In this document: positions 26,594 to 35,014 of the stretch, piece after piece
Layout: every line of letters begins with the position of its first letter
Position numbering within the stretch: position 1 is the first letter of the stretch
NCBI GenBank assembly: GCA_030156895.1
Contig: JASGLP010000005.1
Span: 1 to 64,000 of the forward strand
Origin: Eubacteriaceae bacterium
GTDB lineage: Bacteria; Bacillota; Clostridia; Eubacteriales; Eubacteriaceae
Length of the DNA: 64,000 nucleotides
Reading direction: 5' to 3'
Translations under genes and position numbers: made by a program
Notes under the pieces: generated by a model
What the model saw: the letters and a program-made list of their open reading frames with translations, nothing else
The model's database searches: none
Told to the model about the DNA's origin: nothing

Positions 26594-26628
26594 TTGTATT
26601 ATCAAAAGATAGTCATTTGATAATACAA
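26594..26628. promoter_or_regulatory. 13-bp inverted repeat upstream of the O-methyltransferase-like gene
   Basis: TTGTATTATCAAA (26594-26606) and TTTGATAATACAA (26616-26628) are perfect complements with nine bases between and no following T-run. A second weaker dyad, TATATAC/GTATATA, lies just upstream at about 26560-26586. Position and lack of a T-run suggest an operator or mRNA hairpin rather than a terminator. Confidence 0.55.
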
Positions 26629-26663
26629 TCTGAAATTAACAAGCTAGTTGAAGGAGATCAAAC

Positions 26664-27785
26664 GTGTTTAATGATGATGTGTTGCTTAATAAACCAATAG
26701 TGGAAACGGATCCATTGTATCAATTCCTGAATACCTGCTCGAGGAGTTTTAAACAGTTTAAAATTCTCGATACTGCGATAAAGCGAGGCTTTTTTAATCA
26801 TCTGGATGAATGGAAATCAGCAGTTGATTTAGCAAAAGAGTTGGGTACCAATCCAGATTTGACCGATTGTATATGTATGAGTCTGGCTGAAATCGGTTTT
26901 ATTGAGCAGAGCGGCGAGGTGTTTAAGAACTCAGAACTCAGCACATGCTATTTTAAAAGTGAGTCGCCGTATTTTCAGGGAGAAGTGTTGTTTAACATCA
27001 AAAATGGTTTTTCACTCTGGGAAAGACTTGATGAAGTAATAGAAAATGGACCGATCAAAGTAAGCGAAGCTGATTATTTTAAGGACAATCTGATTCATTC
27101 CCTCGCCTCTGAAATTATGTGTGGTGAGCTGCAAAAAACTACAAGTCTAATCGCATCATTGCCCGAATTTTCCAGGGCAGAAAAACTGCTGGATCTTGGC
27201 GGGGGACACGGTCTTTATTCAGTCGCGTTGAGTCGGCTTAACCAGAATCTCGAGATCGATATTTATGATTTTGCGGATGTTATTGAGGCGACCCAAAAAT
27301 ATCTGGAAAAATATGATGGCCATCGAATTGATTTAAAACCGGGTAATCTTTTTATGGACGCTATTGGTAATGACTATGATCTGGTATTGTTCTCCTACAA
27401 TCCGGGCGGAAAAAACCCGGAGCTGGTGCCGAAGATTTTTTCGGCGCTGAAAGAAGGGGGCTTATTTATTAGCAAGCACATTTTCTATGGCAAGGATGAA
27501 GGATCGAGAGATCCGCTGCTTGATCTTGAGTATAATCTTTCAGATTTTGAAGGTGTTAAAAAGGGCCGAAAAATCTATAGTTTTGCAAGAGATCTGACAT
27601 TTGAAGCCTATCTTAGCTTGCTTGAGCAGTATTTTACGATTGCCCAGATTGTTGAGACTGAAGACTTTGCCACAGAACCGCTGTCAAAATTTGGCGATGC
27701 ATTGGAGGCAAAGATGATTATTGCAAAAAAGAAAGCTAAAAAGCAGTGTGTCGAGCGGGATGAGGTTGAAGCGATTGGGGGTTGA
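26664..27785 (+). CDS. O-methyltransferase-like protein with winged-helix N-domain
   Basis: 373 residues arranged like plant-type/HIOMT O-methyltransferases: an N-terminal dimerisation and winged-helix part (about 15-110, with FKILDTAIKRGFF and AVDLAKELGTNP) and a C-terminal SAM domain with LLDLGGGHGLYSVAL and YDFADVIEATQKY. DLVLFSYNPGGKNPELVPKIF and LKEGGLFISKHIF follow. The C-terminal tail is basic and rich in Lys. GTG 26664 follows AAGGAGA. It is four bases upstream of the permease gene of module 3. Acceptor unknown. Confidence 0.85.
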   Translation: MFNDDVLLNKPIVETDPLYQFLNTCSRSFKQFKILDTAIKRGFFNHLDEWKSAVDLAKELGTNPDLTDCICMSLAEIGFIEQSGEVFKNSELSTCYFKSESPYFQGEVLFNIKNGFSLWERLDEVIENGPIKVSEADYFKDNLIHSLASEIMCGELQKTTSLIASLPEFSRAEKLLDLGGGHGLYSVALSRLNQNLEIDIYDFADVIEATQKYLEKYDGHRIDLKPGNLFMDAIGNDYDLVLFSYNPGGKNPELVPKIFSALKEGGLFISKHIFYGKDEGSRDPLLDLEYNLSDFEGVKKGRKIYSFARDLTFEAYLSLLEQYFTIAQIVETEDFATEPLSKFGDALEAKMIIAKKKAKKQCVERDEVEAIGG

Positions 27786-27788
27786 GCA

Positions 27789-28730
27789 ATGTACCGGTAT
27801 ATCGGTAAACGTTTATGCTTGTTATTGATTGTCATACTCGGGGTAACCGTCCTGACCTTTACACTGATGCATGCGGCGCCGGGGGATATGGCGGAAATGA
27901 TTGCCATTTCCCGCTATGGGGCAGAAAACCTGACAACCGCAGAGGTGGAAGCAATCCGGCTGTCAGAAGGTCTGGATTCACCGGTAATGGTGCAGTATTT
28001 TCATTGGCTGACCCATATGATCAGCGGTGATTTTGGCAACTCACTGATTACCGGAGAACCGGTTTTGGAAGAAATTCTGATCCGCTTACCGGCTACCCTG
28101 AAATTATCATTTGCTGCGCTGCTGGTATCGCTGGTAATTGCGATTCCGGCCGGTGTGATTGCGGCATCCAAACAGCATTCGCTGATGGATTATCTAACCA
28201 TGTCCAGCGCCTTGATCGGAACCAGTGTTCCGAATTTTTGGCTGGGACTCCTGTTAATTCTGCTATTTTCGGTTACCCTGGGATGGTTTCCGGTTTTTGG
28301 CTATGGTGGACTTCGTTATATGGTGTTACCGGCACTGACACTGGGAGCGGGACTGGCGGGCATTACCACCCGCCTGACCCGATCCAGCATGCTGGAGGTA
28401 CTCAATCAGGATTATGTCACCACGGCCCGGTCAAAAGGGTTATCAGAACGACGGATCATTTTCAAACATGCCTTAAAAAATGCCTTTATCCCGATCATCA
28501 CCGTAATTGGCATTCAACTGGGTCATTTGTTGGGTGGAACGGTGATTGTCGAATCGATTTTCGCCTGGCCGGGAATTGGCAAGCTTCTGGTTGATTCAAT
28601 TTACGCCCGGGATTTTGCCACGGTTCAGGCCTGTGCCTTGTTGTTTGCGATTATTTTTGTCCTGATCAACCTGATTGTGGATGTTCTTTATCTGTTTTTG
28701 AATCCTAAAATAAGTTATCAGAAGGAATAA
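27789..28730 (+). CDS. ABC importer permease, DppB/NikB type, module 3
   Basis: 313 residues: RYIGKRLCLLLIVILGVTVL helix, APGDMAEMIAISRYG loop, cytoplasmic loop YVTTARSKGLSERRIIFKHALKNA, and an LNPKISYQKE tail. Starts four bases after the O-methyltransferase-like gene. Confidence 0.92.
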   Translation: MYRYIGKRLCLLLIVILGVTVLTFTLMHAAPGDMAEMIAISRYGAENLTTAEVEAIRLSEGLDSPVMVQYFHWLTHMISGDFGNSLITGEPVLEEILIRLPATLKLSFAALLVSLVIAIPAGVIAASKQHSLMDYLTMSSALIGTSVPNFWLGLLLILLFSVTLGWFPVFGYGGLRYMVLPALTLGAGLAGITTRLTRSSMLEVLNQDYVTTARSKGLSERRIIFKHALKNAFIPIITVIGIQLGHLLGGTVIVESIFAWPGIGKLLVDSIYARDFATVQACALLFAIIFVLINLIVDVLYLFLNPKISYQKE

Positions 28731-29566
28731 TGATGATACGTGATATTCTAAAAAATAAGATGGCACTCAGCGGACTGCTCATTATCACGATGCTGATTCT
28801 GGTGGCGCTATTGGCACCGGTTCTGGCACCTCATGATCCCTATGAGCAATTACTGGAAAAGGCATTGATGGCGCCTTGTTGGGATTATCCCTTTGGTACC
28901 GATGAGTACGGTCGTTGTGTTTTAAGCCGGATCATCTTCGGAACCCAGACGGCCTTGTTTATCGGTTTGAGTGTGACCGTGGTCTCAGCTTTTGTTGGGG
29001 TGGGGATCGGGTTGACCGCAGGGTTTTACGGTGGTCGCTTTGATGAATTTCTGATGCGCATTGTGGATGTCTTTCTGGCCTTTCCCGGGTTGATTCTGGC
29101 GCTGGTGGTAGCAGGTTTGCTGGGGCCGGGGCTGCCAAACGTTATTTTTGCTCTGGCTTTAGTTGGCTGGATGGGTTATGCCCGGGTCGTCAGAGGGGCG
29201 GTTTTGGCCGAAAAAGAGAAAGAGTTCGTCGAAACCGCGCGCTCCCTTGGTGCCAGTGATGGTTACATCATCTTTTTGCATCTGCTGCCCAATATTATTT
29301 CGCCGGTGATTGTGATGGCCAGTATTGGCATCGGTCAGGCCATTCTGGGAGCGGCGGCTCTGAGTTTTCTTGGAATCGGGGTGCAACCACCGACGGCGAT
29401 GTGGGGTTTGATGTTAAGTTATGGCAAAGACTATCTCCAGTCAGCCCCTTATTTAACGATTTTTCCGGGCGTGATTATTATGGTGACGGTACTGGCTTTT
29501 AACTTTCTGGGGGATGGGTTAAGAGATGTCTGTGACCCTCGGTATGGAAAAGTGATCGAAGAATAG
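28730..29566 (+). CDS. ABC importer permease, DppC/NikC type, module 3
   Basis: 278 residues; FGTDEYGRCVLSRIIFGTQTA, LGIGVQPPTAMWGLML and GDGLRDVCDPRYG are family hallmarks. The ATG overlaps the preceding stop by one base and follows AAGGA; the adjacent ATG 28733 is an alternative. Confidence 0.92.
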   Translation: MMIRDILKNKMALSGLLIITMLILVALLAPVLAPHDPYEQLLEKALMAPCWDYPFGTDEYGRCVLSRIIFGTQTALFIGLSVTVVSAFVGVGIGLTAGFYGGRFDEFLMRIVDVFLAFPGLILALVVAGLLGPGLPNVIFALALVGWMGYARVVRGAVLAEKEKEFVETARSLGASDGYIIFLHLLPNIISPVIVMASIGIGQAILGAAALSFLGIGVQPPTAMWGLMLSYGKDYLQSAPYLTIFPGVIIMVTVLAFNFLGDGLRDVCDPRYGKVIEE

Positions 29567-29577
29567 GAGTGATGGAG

Positions 29578-30516
29578 TTGACATTACTGAGCATAAAAAA
29601 TCTGAATACCGCATTTAAAACGCGAAATGGGGAAGTGCAGGCCTGTAGAAATATCGATCTGGACATTGAAGTGGGTCAAACCGTGGGAATTATCGGCGAA
29701 ACCGGTTGTGGAAAATCGGTGCTGGGGATGTCGATCTTAAAGTTGTTGCCCTATAATGCCAGGGTCACCGGCGAAATCCGGTATCTGGAACAGAACTTGC
29801 TAACCTTATCGGATCAGGCGATGCGGGAAATTCGCGGCGGCGGCATTGGTCTTTTGCCCCAGAGTCCGTCAACTTCTCTGAATCCGGCGATGAAAATCGG
29901 CACACAGATCGAGGAAGGACTGGTTCTTCACCGAAAAATGGGTAAGCCGGCCGCCAAACAGAAAGCGGTGGACATGCTTACTTTTCTGGGGATTAAAAAA
30001 GCAAAAAAAGTCAGCGAACAATTTCCCCACCAGTTAAGTGGCGGAATGAAACAGCGGGCGTTGGCAGCCATCAGCATTACCGGAGAACCCCGGCTTCTGA
30101 TTGCCGATGAGCCCACCAAAGGGTTGGATGCCATTGTCAAAACTCAGGTGGTTGAGCTGCTAAAGCAATTGAAAGCGGAAACAGGCGCCGCCTTACTTTT
30201 AATCACTCATGATCTGAAAGTGGCTGAATGTCTTTGTGATAAAATCGTGGTAATGTATTCGGGGGAAATCATTGAAATGGCAGCGACCCAAAAAATTCTT
30301 AAAAAGCCCGCACATCCGTATACCAAGGGGCTGTTACAGTCTTTGCCGGAGGCTGGAATGACGCCAATCCCCGGACAAAGCCCGAGTTTGAGTCAGGTGA
30401 TTTCGGGTTGCCGGTTTTATGACCGCTGTGAAATCAGACAGGCCGCCTGCCGGTATCAAAGGGTACCCTTGAGCGTGGTAAACGGTTCTCAGGTAAGGTG
30501 TTTATATGCTGATTAG
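29578..30516 (+). CDS. ABC importer ATPase, DppD/NikD type, module 3
   Basis: About 312 residues. Walker A GETGCGKS, signature LSGGMKQR, Walker B LLIADEPTKGLD, switch LITHDLK, and a GCRFYDRCEIRQAAC tail. TTG 29578 has TAGGAG at eight bases; ATG 29572 would lie only two bases from that site, so TTG is preferred, but either start gives nearly the same protein. Confidence 0.92.
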   Translation: MTLLSIKNLNTAFKTRNGEVQACRNIDLDIEVGQTVGIIGETGCGKSVLGMSILKLLPYNARVTGEIRYLEQNLLTLSDQAMREIRGGGIGLLPQSPSTSLNPAMKIGTQIEEGLVLHRKMGKPAAKQKAVDMLTFLGIKKAKKVSEQFPHQLSGGMKQRALAAISITGEPRLLIADEPTKGLDAIVKTQVVELLKQLKAETGAALLLITHDLKVAECLCDKIVVMYSGEIIEMAATQKILKKPAHPYTKGLLQSLPEAGMTPIPGQSPSLSQVISGCRFYDRCEIRQAACRYQRVPLSVVNGSQVRCLYAD

Positions 30517-31441
30517 AGTAGAAAACCTATGCAAACATTACAAAACTGGAAACATGCATGCAAAACAGCAGTCGGTGCTTGAACAGCTGAACTTCTCGAT
30601 TGCCCAGGGCCAAACCCTGGGGTTGATTGGTGAAAGTGGCTGTGGCAAGTCCACGCTGGCGAGAACCATGCTGGGACTGACACCGCCCTCCGGAGGAAAG
30701 ATATTTTTAAATGAACAAGAAGTTTTAACCCAACGGGGAAGCTTGAAAAAAGAGTTTTGTGGGAAAATGCAGATTATTTTCCAACATCCGGAAAGCGCGC
30801 TAAACCCGCGGATGAAGATTGCGCAGAGTCTGGCTGAGCCCCGGCGGATTCAGCAGCGGTACGCAAAAAACTTGGCTGCACAGGAGGACATGGACAGTCT
30901 TTTGAAACAGGTGGGTTTGAGTGAAGAGCATCTAAGCCGCTATCCCCATGAACTCAGTGGCGGACAAATTCAGCGGGTGGTGCTGGCGCGGATTCTATCA
31001 CTCAATCCAGAATTTCTGGTGGCGGATGAACCCACCTCGATGCTGGATGTCTCGGTACAGGCCCAGGTGCTTCACATTTTAAAAGAAAATCAGAAAAAAC
31101 ATGGAATTGGGTTATTGTTTATCTCTCATGATCTGGAAGTCGTCCGATGGATGAGCGATCAGATTGCGGTGATGTACAAAGGCCAGATTGTAGAAATGGC
31201 CCCAGCCGCAGACTTGTATAACCATCCCCGACATCCCTACAGCCAGTTGCTGGTAGAATCATCGCTCGCCCATCAGCCGGTTTGGGAGACAAAAAACACA
31301 GAACCACTGCGGCCGGAGGGGGGCAATAGCTGTCAGTTTTTTCAGCATTGTTGTCAATCTGAAGAAGCCTGCAAAAACAAACCGGAACTGCACGAAAAAG
31401 CACCCGGTCATACAGTAGCCTGCTGGAAAGCGTCGTTATAA
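30506..31441 (+). CDS. ABC importer ATPase, DppF/NikE type, module 3
   Basis: 311 residues overlapping the preceding gene by 11 bases. Walker A GESGCGKS, signature LSGGQIQR, Walker B FLVADEPTSMLD, switch FISHDLE. The C-terminal motif is SCQFFQHCCQSEEAC. Confidence 0.92.
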   Translation: MLIRVENLCKHYKTGNMHAKQQSVLEQLNFSIAQGQTLGLIGESGCGKSTLARTMLGLTPPSGGKIFLNEQEVLTQRGSLKKEFCGKMQIIFQHPESALNPRMKIAQSLAEPRRIQQRYAKNLAAQEDMDSLLKQVGLSEEHLSRYPHELSGGQIQRVVLARILSLNPEFLVADEPTSMLDVSVQAQVLHILKENQKKHGIGLLFISHDLEVVRWMSDQIAVMYKGQIVEMAPAADLYNHPRHPYSQLLVESSLAHQPVWETKNTEPLRPEGGNSCQFFQHCCQSEEACKNKPELHEKAPGHTVACWKASL

Positions 31442-31553
31442 ACTGATGACAATGGTTAACGATTATCGTTGCCCGGAAGAAATGATAAAAAAGCAATCTT
31501 TTTCCGGCATAGAAAAATTAATAGATCGATCTAAAAACCTGAGGAGGAGAAAA

Positions 31554-33092
31554 GTGAAAAGTAAAAAATTATATCTAGTAGCCATTATTTTGATGGGCAT
31601 GTTCCTGGTTGGTGGATGCAGTGTGAATGGATCCACTGCCAGCAAAGATCAGATATTGGATGTGGCGATCGGAACGGATATTAATACTTGGGATATTACC
31701 AAATTCCCAGAAGGTGACGCCCGTTTTGTATGGTCCCAGATTTATGAAACCCTGGTACGATTGGATGCCGACTTGAATATGGTTCCCGGTTTGGCGGAAT
31801 CTTGGGAATCCCAGGAAAATGGAAAAGTCTGGATCTTTAAATTACGGCAGGATGTCAAATTTCATGACGGTACCCCTTTGACTGCTGAAGCGGTGAAATA
31901 TTCCTATGGGGATCGGGCCTATGTGACAATGGCTAAAACCCTGCAATTTGAAAACATCGAAGTAATCGATGATTATACCGTAAAGTTCACCTGTCCCAAA
32001 CCCATGCCGTTGCCCACTTATATGACCCATATTGCCTGGCCGGTCGTCAGCCCTACCAGTGTCAGTGCAACGGGTGAGTTTATTAAACCCATTGGAACCG
32101 GACCCTTTAAGTATAATTCCTATACCAAGGGACAGGAAGTGGTTCTTGATAAGAATGAAGAGTACTGGGGAGATGAAGTGAAGCTCAGCCAGGTTATCTT
32201 TAAAATTATTCCGGATTCATCCACCCGGATTATGGCGCTGACCTCTGGCGATGTCGATATGAGCCTTAAAATTCCCGAAAGTGATGTTGCCCAGCTGCAA
32301 GCGGATAAGGATATCACCGTCAACCGCAAACTCAGTACCTTTACCGACTTTCTTCAGTTTAACACGGCCAAAGCACCGTTTGATGATGTCAGTGTTCGAA
32401 AAGCTGTCGCCAATGCCATCGATACCGAGGGAATCGTTAAGAATGCGTTAAATGATGTGGGGGTGGCAGCCCAAGGAAGAGCCTATTCACCCGTTATGAT
32501 GTATTCGGCTAAAGATCTGCCGCTTTACAGCCAGAATCAGGCAACCGCCAAATCGTTATTGGCAGCCGCTGGCTGGAAAGACAACAATGGTGATAAAATT
32601 CTGGAAAAAGATGGACAGCCCTTAAAGGTTGTGTTACTGGTTGGTCAGTCCTGGAGTCCGAGAGAGCTAAAAATTTCAGAAATTTGTCAGGCTCAGTTGA
32701 AAGAAATTGGTTTTGATGTGGAGGTGCAGCAGGTGGAAGCGGCGGCTTTTAGCGAAATTGAAAAAGCCGGGAATTTTGATATGCTGATGCGAACCGGTTA
32801 TTATGTTTGGGGCCCTTATCCTCACCACGTTAAGGTCCATTTCTCAAAAAATTACGCCAGTCACTACAACAATCCAGCTTATGATCAACTGGTACAAGAA
32901 GGCGAAAGTACAACAGATGATGCTAAAAAAGCCGAGATATACGGTAACTTGCAGAAAATGATATTGGAAGAGGTTCCTGCTTTTTACCTGCTGCATGAAG
33001 AAAAAATTGTGGCAACAAGAAATAACGTTCAGGGTTACGAGATCTCAGCGGAAGACCCCTGGCTTGAATTAAGAGGCGTTTACCTGAAGTAA
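31554..33092 (+). CDS. ABC importer substrate-binding lipoprotein, module 3 (SBP_bac_5)
   Basis: 512 residues from GTG 31554, preceded by GAGGAGGAG; the in-frame extension to 31446 has no matching signal. The signal peptide ends in the lipobox VGGC (Cys22). Family motifs: IYETLVRLDADLNMVPGLAE, WIFKLRQDVKFHDGTPLTAE, PFDDVSVRKAVANAIDTEGI. Unlike modules 1 and 2 the binding protein gene comes last, after the ATPases. Ligand unknown. Confidence 0.9.
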   Translation: MKSKKLYLVAIILMGMFLVGGCSVNGSTASKDQILDVAIGTDINTWDITKFPEGDARFVWSQIYETLVRLDADLNMVPGLAESWESQENGKVWIFKLRQDVKFHDGTPLTAEAVKYSYGDRAYVTMAKTLQFENIEVIDDYTVKFTCPKPMPLPTYMTHIAWPVVSPTSVSATGEFIKPIGTGPFKYNSYTKGQEVVLDKNEEYWGDEVKLSQVIFKIIPDSSTRIMALTSGDVDMSLKIPESDVAQLQADKDITVNRKLSTFTDFLQFNTAKAPFDDVSVRKAVANAIDTEGIVKNALNDVGVAAQGRAYSPVMMYSAKDLPLYSQNQATAKSLLAAAGWKDNNGDKILEKDGQPLKVVLLVGQSWSPRELKISEICQAQLKEIGFDVEVQQVEAAAFSEIEKAGNFDMLMRTGYYVWGPYPHHVKVHFSKNYASHYNNPAYDQLVQEGESTTDDAKKAEIYGNLQKMILEEVPAFYLLHEEKIVATRNNVQGYEISAEDPWLELRGVYLK

Positions 33093-33111
33093 GGAAGGAT
33101 GAGGAGATCAA

Positions 33112-33615
33112 ATGAAAATTACAATTCTATATTTTAGTAAAACCGGTAATACCGAAAAGGCAGCTAGCTATATCAAAGAGGGGATGCTGACGGCGGGAGA
33201 TTTCGAGATTCGGCTGATGAATTTAAATCATCCGGAATCCGTCGACAGTCAATTTATTAACGACAGTGAAGCCGTGATCATGGGTACCCCCACCTATGTG
33301 GCCAATATGTGCTGGCAGTTTAAAAAATGGTTTGACGAGGATTGGTCGTGTCAGTTGGGTGGAAAAATGGGAGCGGCCTTTGCCACGGCCAACGCCATGC
33401 ATGGGGGCGGTGATATTGCTCTGCAGTCGATGATCAGCCATATGCTGGTTAGAGGGATGCTGACCTATTCATCGGGTGCCGGCTGTGGACGTCCCTATAT
33501 TCATCTGGGTCCGATTGGCATTGGCGTGAATAATGGTGTGGAAGAACGGAAAGATTTTTTTGAACTGTTCGGGAAACGGGTCGGCGAACAGGCGCTGCGA
33601 CTGTTTGTTAAATAA
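33112..33615 (+). CDS. Flavodoxin-family protein
   Basis: 167 residues. The N-terminal ILYFSKTGNTEKAASYI is a flavodoxin-type FMN phosphate loop, and GTPTYVANMCWQFKKWFDE matches the second FMN-contacting loop. The C-terminal half is rich in Gly (SSGAGCGRPYIHLGP). GAGGAGATCA precedes the ATG. It follows the module 3 binding protein by 19 bases, so it is probably in the same operon; an electron-transfer or reductase role, for example releasing metal from an imported complex, is only an inference. Confidence 0.82.
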   Translation: MKITILYFSKTGNTEKAASYIKEGMLTAGDFEIRLMNLNHPESVDSQFINDSEAVIMGTPTYVANMCWQFKKWFDEDWSCQLGGKMGAAFATANAMHGGGDIALQSMISHMLVRGMLTYSSGAGCGRPYIHLGPIGIGVNNGVEERKDFFELFGKRVGEQALRLFVK

Positions 33616-33702
33616 AGCATTGGAGAATAAAGTTCAGCGCGTCATAAAGGTGTTTAAGTGGTGTTGTCCCATGAGGAATGATGTAACTTGTAATAAAAAA
33701 TT

Positions 33703-33795
33703 GTGAAACATGGGATTTCCCGCGACATTTTCAAAAACCCCGAACATTGGTACACCAAACAGTTATTAAGCGAATCCTTCAGTGAGTTGATATAA
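33703..33795 (+). pseudogene. Remnant of a DppF/NikE-type ATPase C-terminus
   Basis: A 30-codon open stretch ends at TAA 33793-33795 and reads DIFKNPEHWYTKQLLSESF, the segment that follows the ATPase core in every DppF/NikE protein of this window (compare NPCHPYTKMLIGS at the end of the module 1 ATPase). Nothing upstream is in frame with it. It is a relic of a further importer ATPase, deleted except for its tail. Confidence 0.6.
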
Positions 33796-33834
33796 TAAGC
33801 TGGCAAAGTAGTCCGCACGGATTAAAAATAATTA

Positions 33835-33880
33835 TTGACATATGTTACTTATAAGATTTATAATAAATATTATAAGTAAC
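33835..33880 (+). promoter_or_regulatory. Promoter with overlapping inverted repeats
   Basis: TTGACA (33835-33840) and TATAAT (33859-33864) are 18 bases apart. GTTACTTATAA (33844-33854) and TTATAAGTAAC (33870-33880) are perfect arms of an 11-bp dyad bracketing the -10. Inside it TTATAATA/TATTATAA (33858-33865, 33868-33875) form an 8-2-8 dyad resembling, but spaced wider than, a PerR box. This should control the operon at 33913-35509. Confidence 0.7.
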
Positions 33881-33912
33881 GTATACCAATAAGATATAAA
33901 GGAGTCCTTAAA

Positions 33913-34128
33913 ATGCCAGGTAGAGATCGGACCGGACCGGATGGTCAGGGATCAAAAAGTGGAAAAGGATTGGGACGTTGCTCGGGAATTAACGCCAAAC
34001 GCCGTGGAAAAGGTTGTGGCTGCGGTTGTCGCAGAAGTTCGAAAAGCAAATCGACGCATGAACCTGAGAATCTTGATGAACCAGGTCAAGCAACTGACCA
34101 GCAACGTAAAGAAATCGAAAAAAATTAA
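33913..34128 (+). CDS. Small Gly/Cys-rich protein, DUF5320-like
   Basis: 71 residues starting MPGRDRTGPDGQG and continuing GLGRC, the pattern of short DUF5320-type proteins found in anaerobes next to metal-cofactor genes. The middle part has a dense GKGCGCGCRR cluster with four cysteines in all; the tail is charged. AAAGGAGT precedes the ATG. A metal-binding role is plausible but unproven. A longer frame overlapping it at 33941-34180 lacks any family pattern. Confidence 0.7.
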   Translation: MPGRDRTGPDGQGSKSGKGLGRCSGINAKRRGKGCGCGCRRSSKSKSTHEPENLDEPGQATDQQRKEIEKN

Positions 34129-34176
34129 TACGGAAGGGATGTTTCCAATTGAGCAAGAATGGAAACCGGTGAAGGC

Positions 34177-34998
34177 ATGAAAATTGTAACATTAGCTGAA
34201 AACACATCGGTGTCTGAAGAATTCAAAAATGAACATGGATTGAGTTTATACATTGAAACCGAAACCCATAAATTGCTATTTGATGTGGGTGCCAGCTGTC
34301 TGTTTGCAGAAAATGCCAAAAAACTGGGGGTTGACCTTTGCGAAGTGGATACCCTGGTCATTAGTCATGGTCATTATGATCATGGTGGTGGTTTAAAAAC
34401 ATTTCTTAAGATCAATGATAAGGCTGCAATCTATATCAATGGTCAAGCCTTTGAAAATCATTATTCTAAAAGAGCAGACGGGGAGGCCTATATCGGTCTG
34501 GATCAGGAACTGTTTTCTAATCCGCGCTTTATCTTTTTGGCAGCGGATTTCGTCATCGATGATGCTTTGTGCATTTTTTCAAATGTTCAGGGAGAACGCT
34601 GTTGCTCTACGGCCAACGCTGACCTGCTGATGGAAAAAGATGGGCTACGGATGGCAGATGATTTTTGTCATGAACAGAACCTGATCATCCGGGAAAGAAA
34701 TCAGGTCGTGCTGGTGGCAGGTTGTGCTCATAAGGGAGTCGTTAATATTCTTGATCATATGGCATCAAACTATGATATGCAGCCGACTGTTGTCATTGGG
34801 GGATTTCATCTTTACAATCGTGCCCGAAAAAAATCGGAGGCAAAAGAATTGATTGAGGAAATTGGTAACGAACTCAAAAAAACTGCGACAATCTATTATA
34901 CCTGCCATTGTACTGGGGAAGAGCCTTATCAAATCCTAAAAATGATGCTGGGAGAACAGGTTAATTATCTGGCAACCGGTAGCCGGGTTATTATTTAA
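34177..34998 (+). CDS. Metallo-beta-lactamase-fold protein (MptA-like/dihydropterin-type subgroup)
   Basis: 273 residues. The metal motif SHGHYDHGGG (HxHxDH) is at about 60-69. CAHKGVVNIL, GGFHLY and YTCHCTGEEPY follow, giving the later metal ligands. This order is that of the subgroup annotated as 7,8-dihydropterin-6-yl-methyl ribofuranosylaminobenzene phosphate synthase-like; in bacteria the reaction is uncertain. ATG 34177 follows GGTGAAGG; an in-frame ATG at 34159 has no site. Second gene of the dyad-controlled operon. Confidence 0.82.
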   Translation: MKIVTLAENTSVSEEFKNEHGLSLYIETETHKLLFDVGASCLFAENAKKLGVDLCEVDTLVISHGHYDHGGGLKTFLKINDKAAIYINGQAFENHYSKRADGEAYIGLDQELFSNPRFIFLAADFVIDDALCIFSNVQGERCCSTANADLLMEKDGLRMADDFCHEQNLIIRERNQVVLVAGCAHKGVVNILDHMASNYDMQPTVVIGGFHLYNRARKKSEAKELIEEIGNELKKTATIYYTCHCTGEEPYQILKMMLGEQVNYLATGSRVII

Positions 34999-35014
34999 AA
35001 AGAACAAGGAGAAA

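Noticed and set aside
12101-33092. Staphylopine-like (Cnt) metallophore system
   Set aside because: No nicotianamine-synthase-like, histidine racemase or opine dehydrogenase gene is present; only the transporter type is shared.
33941-34180. 79-codon frame overlapping the small Cys-rich gene
   Set aside because: The overlapping frame at 33913 has the ribosome binding site and a recognisable family start; this one has neither.
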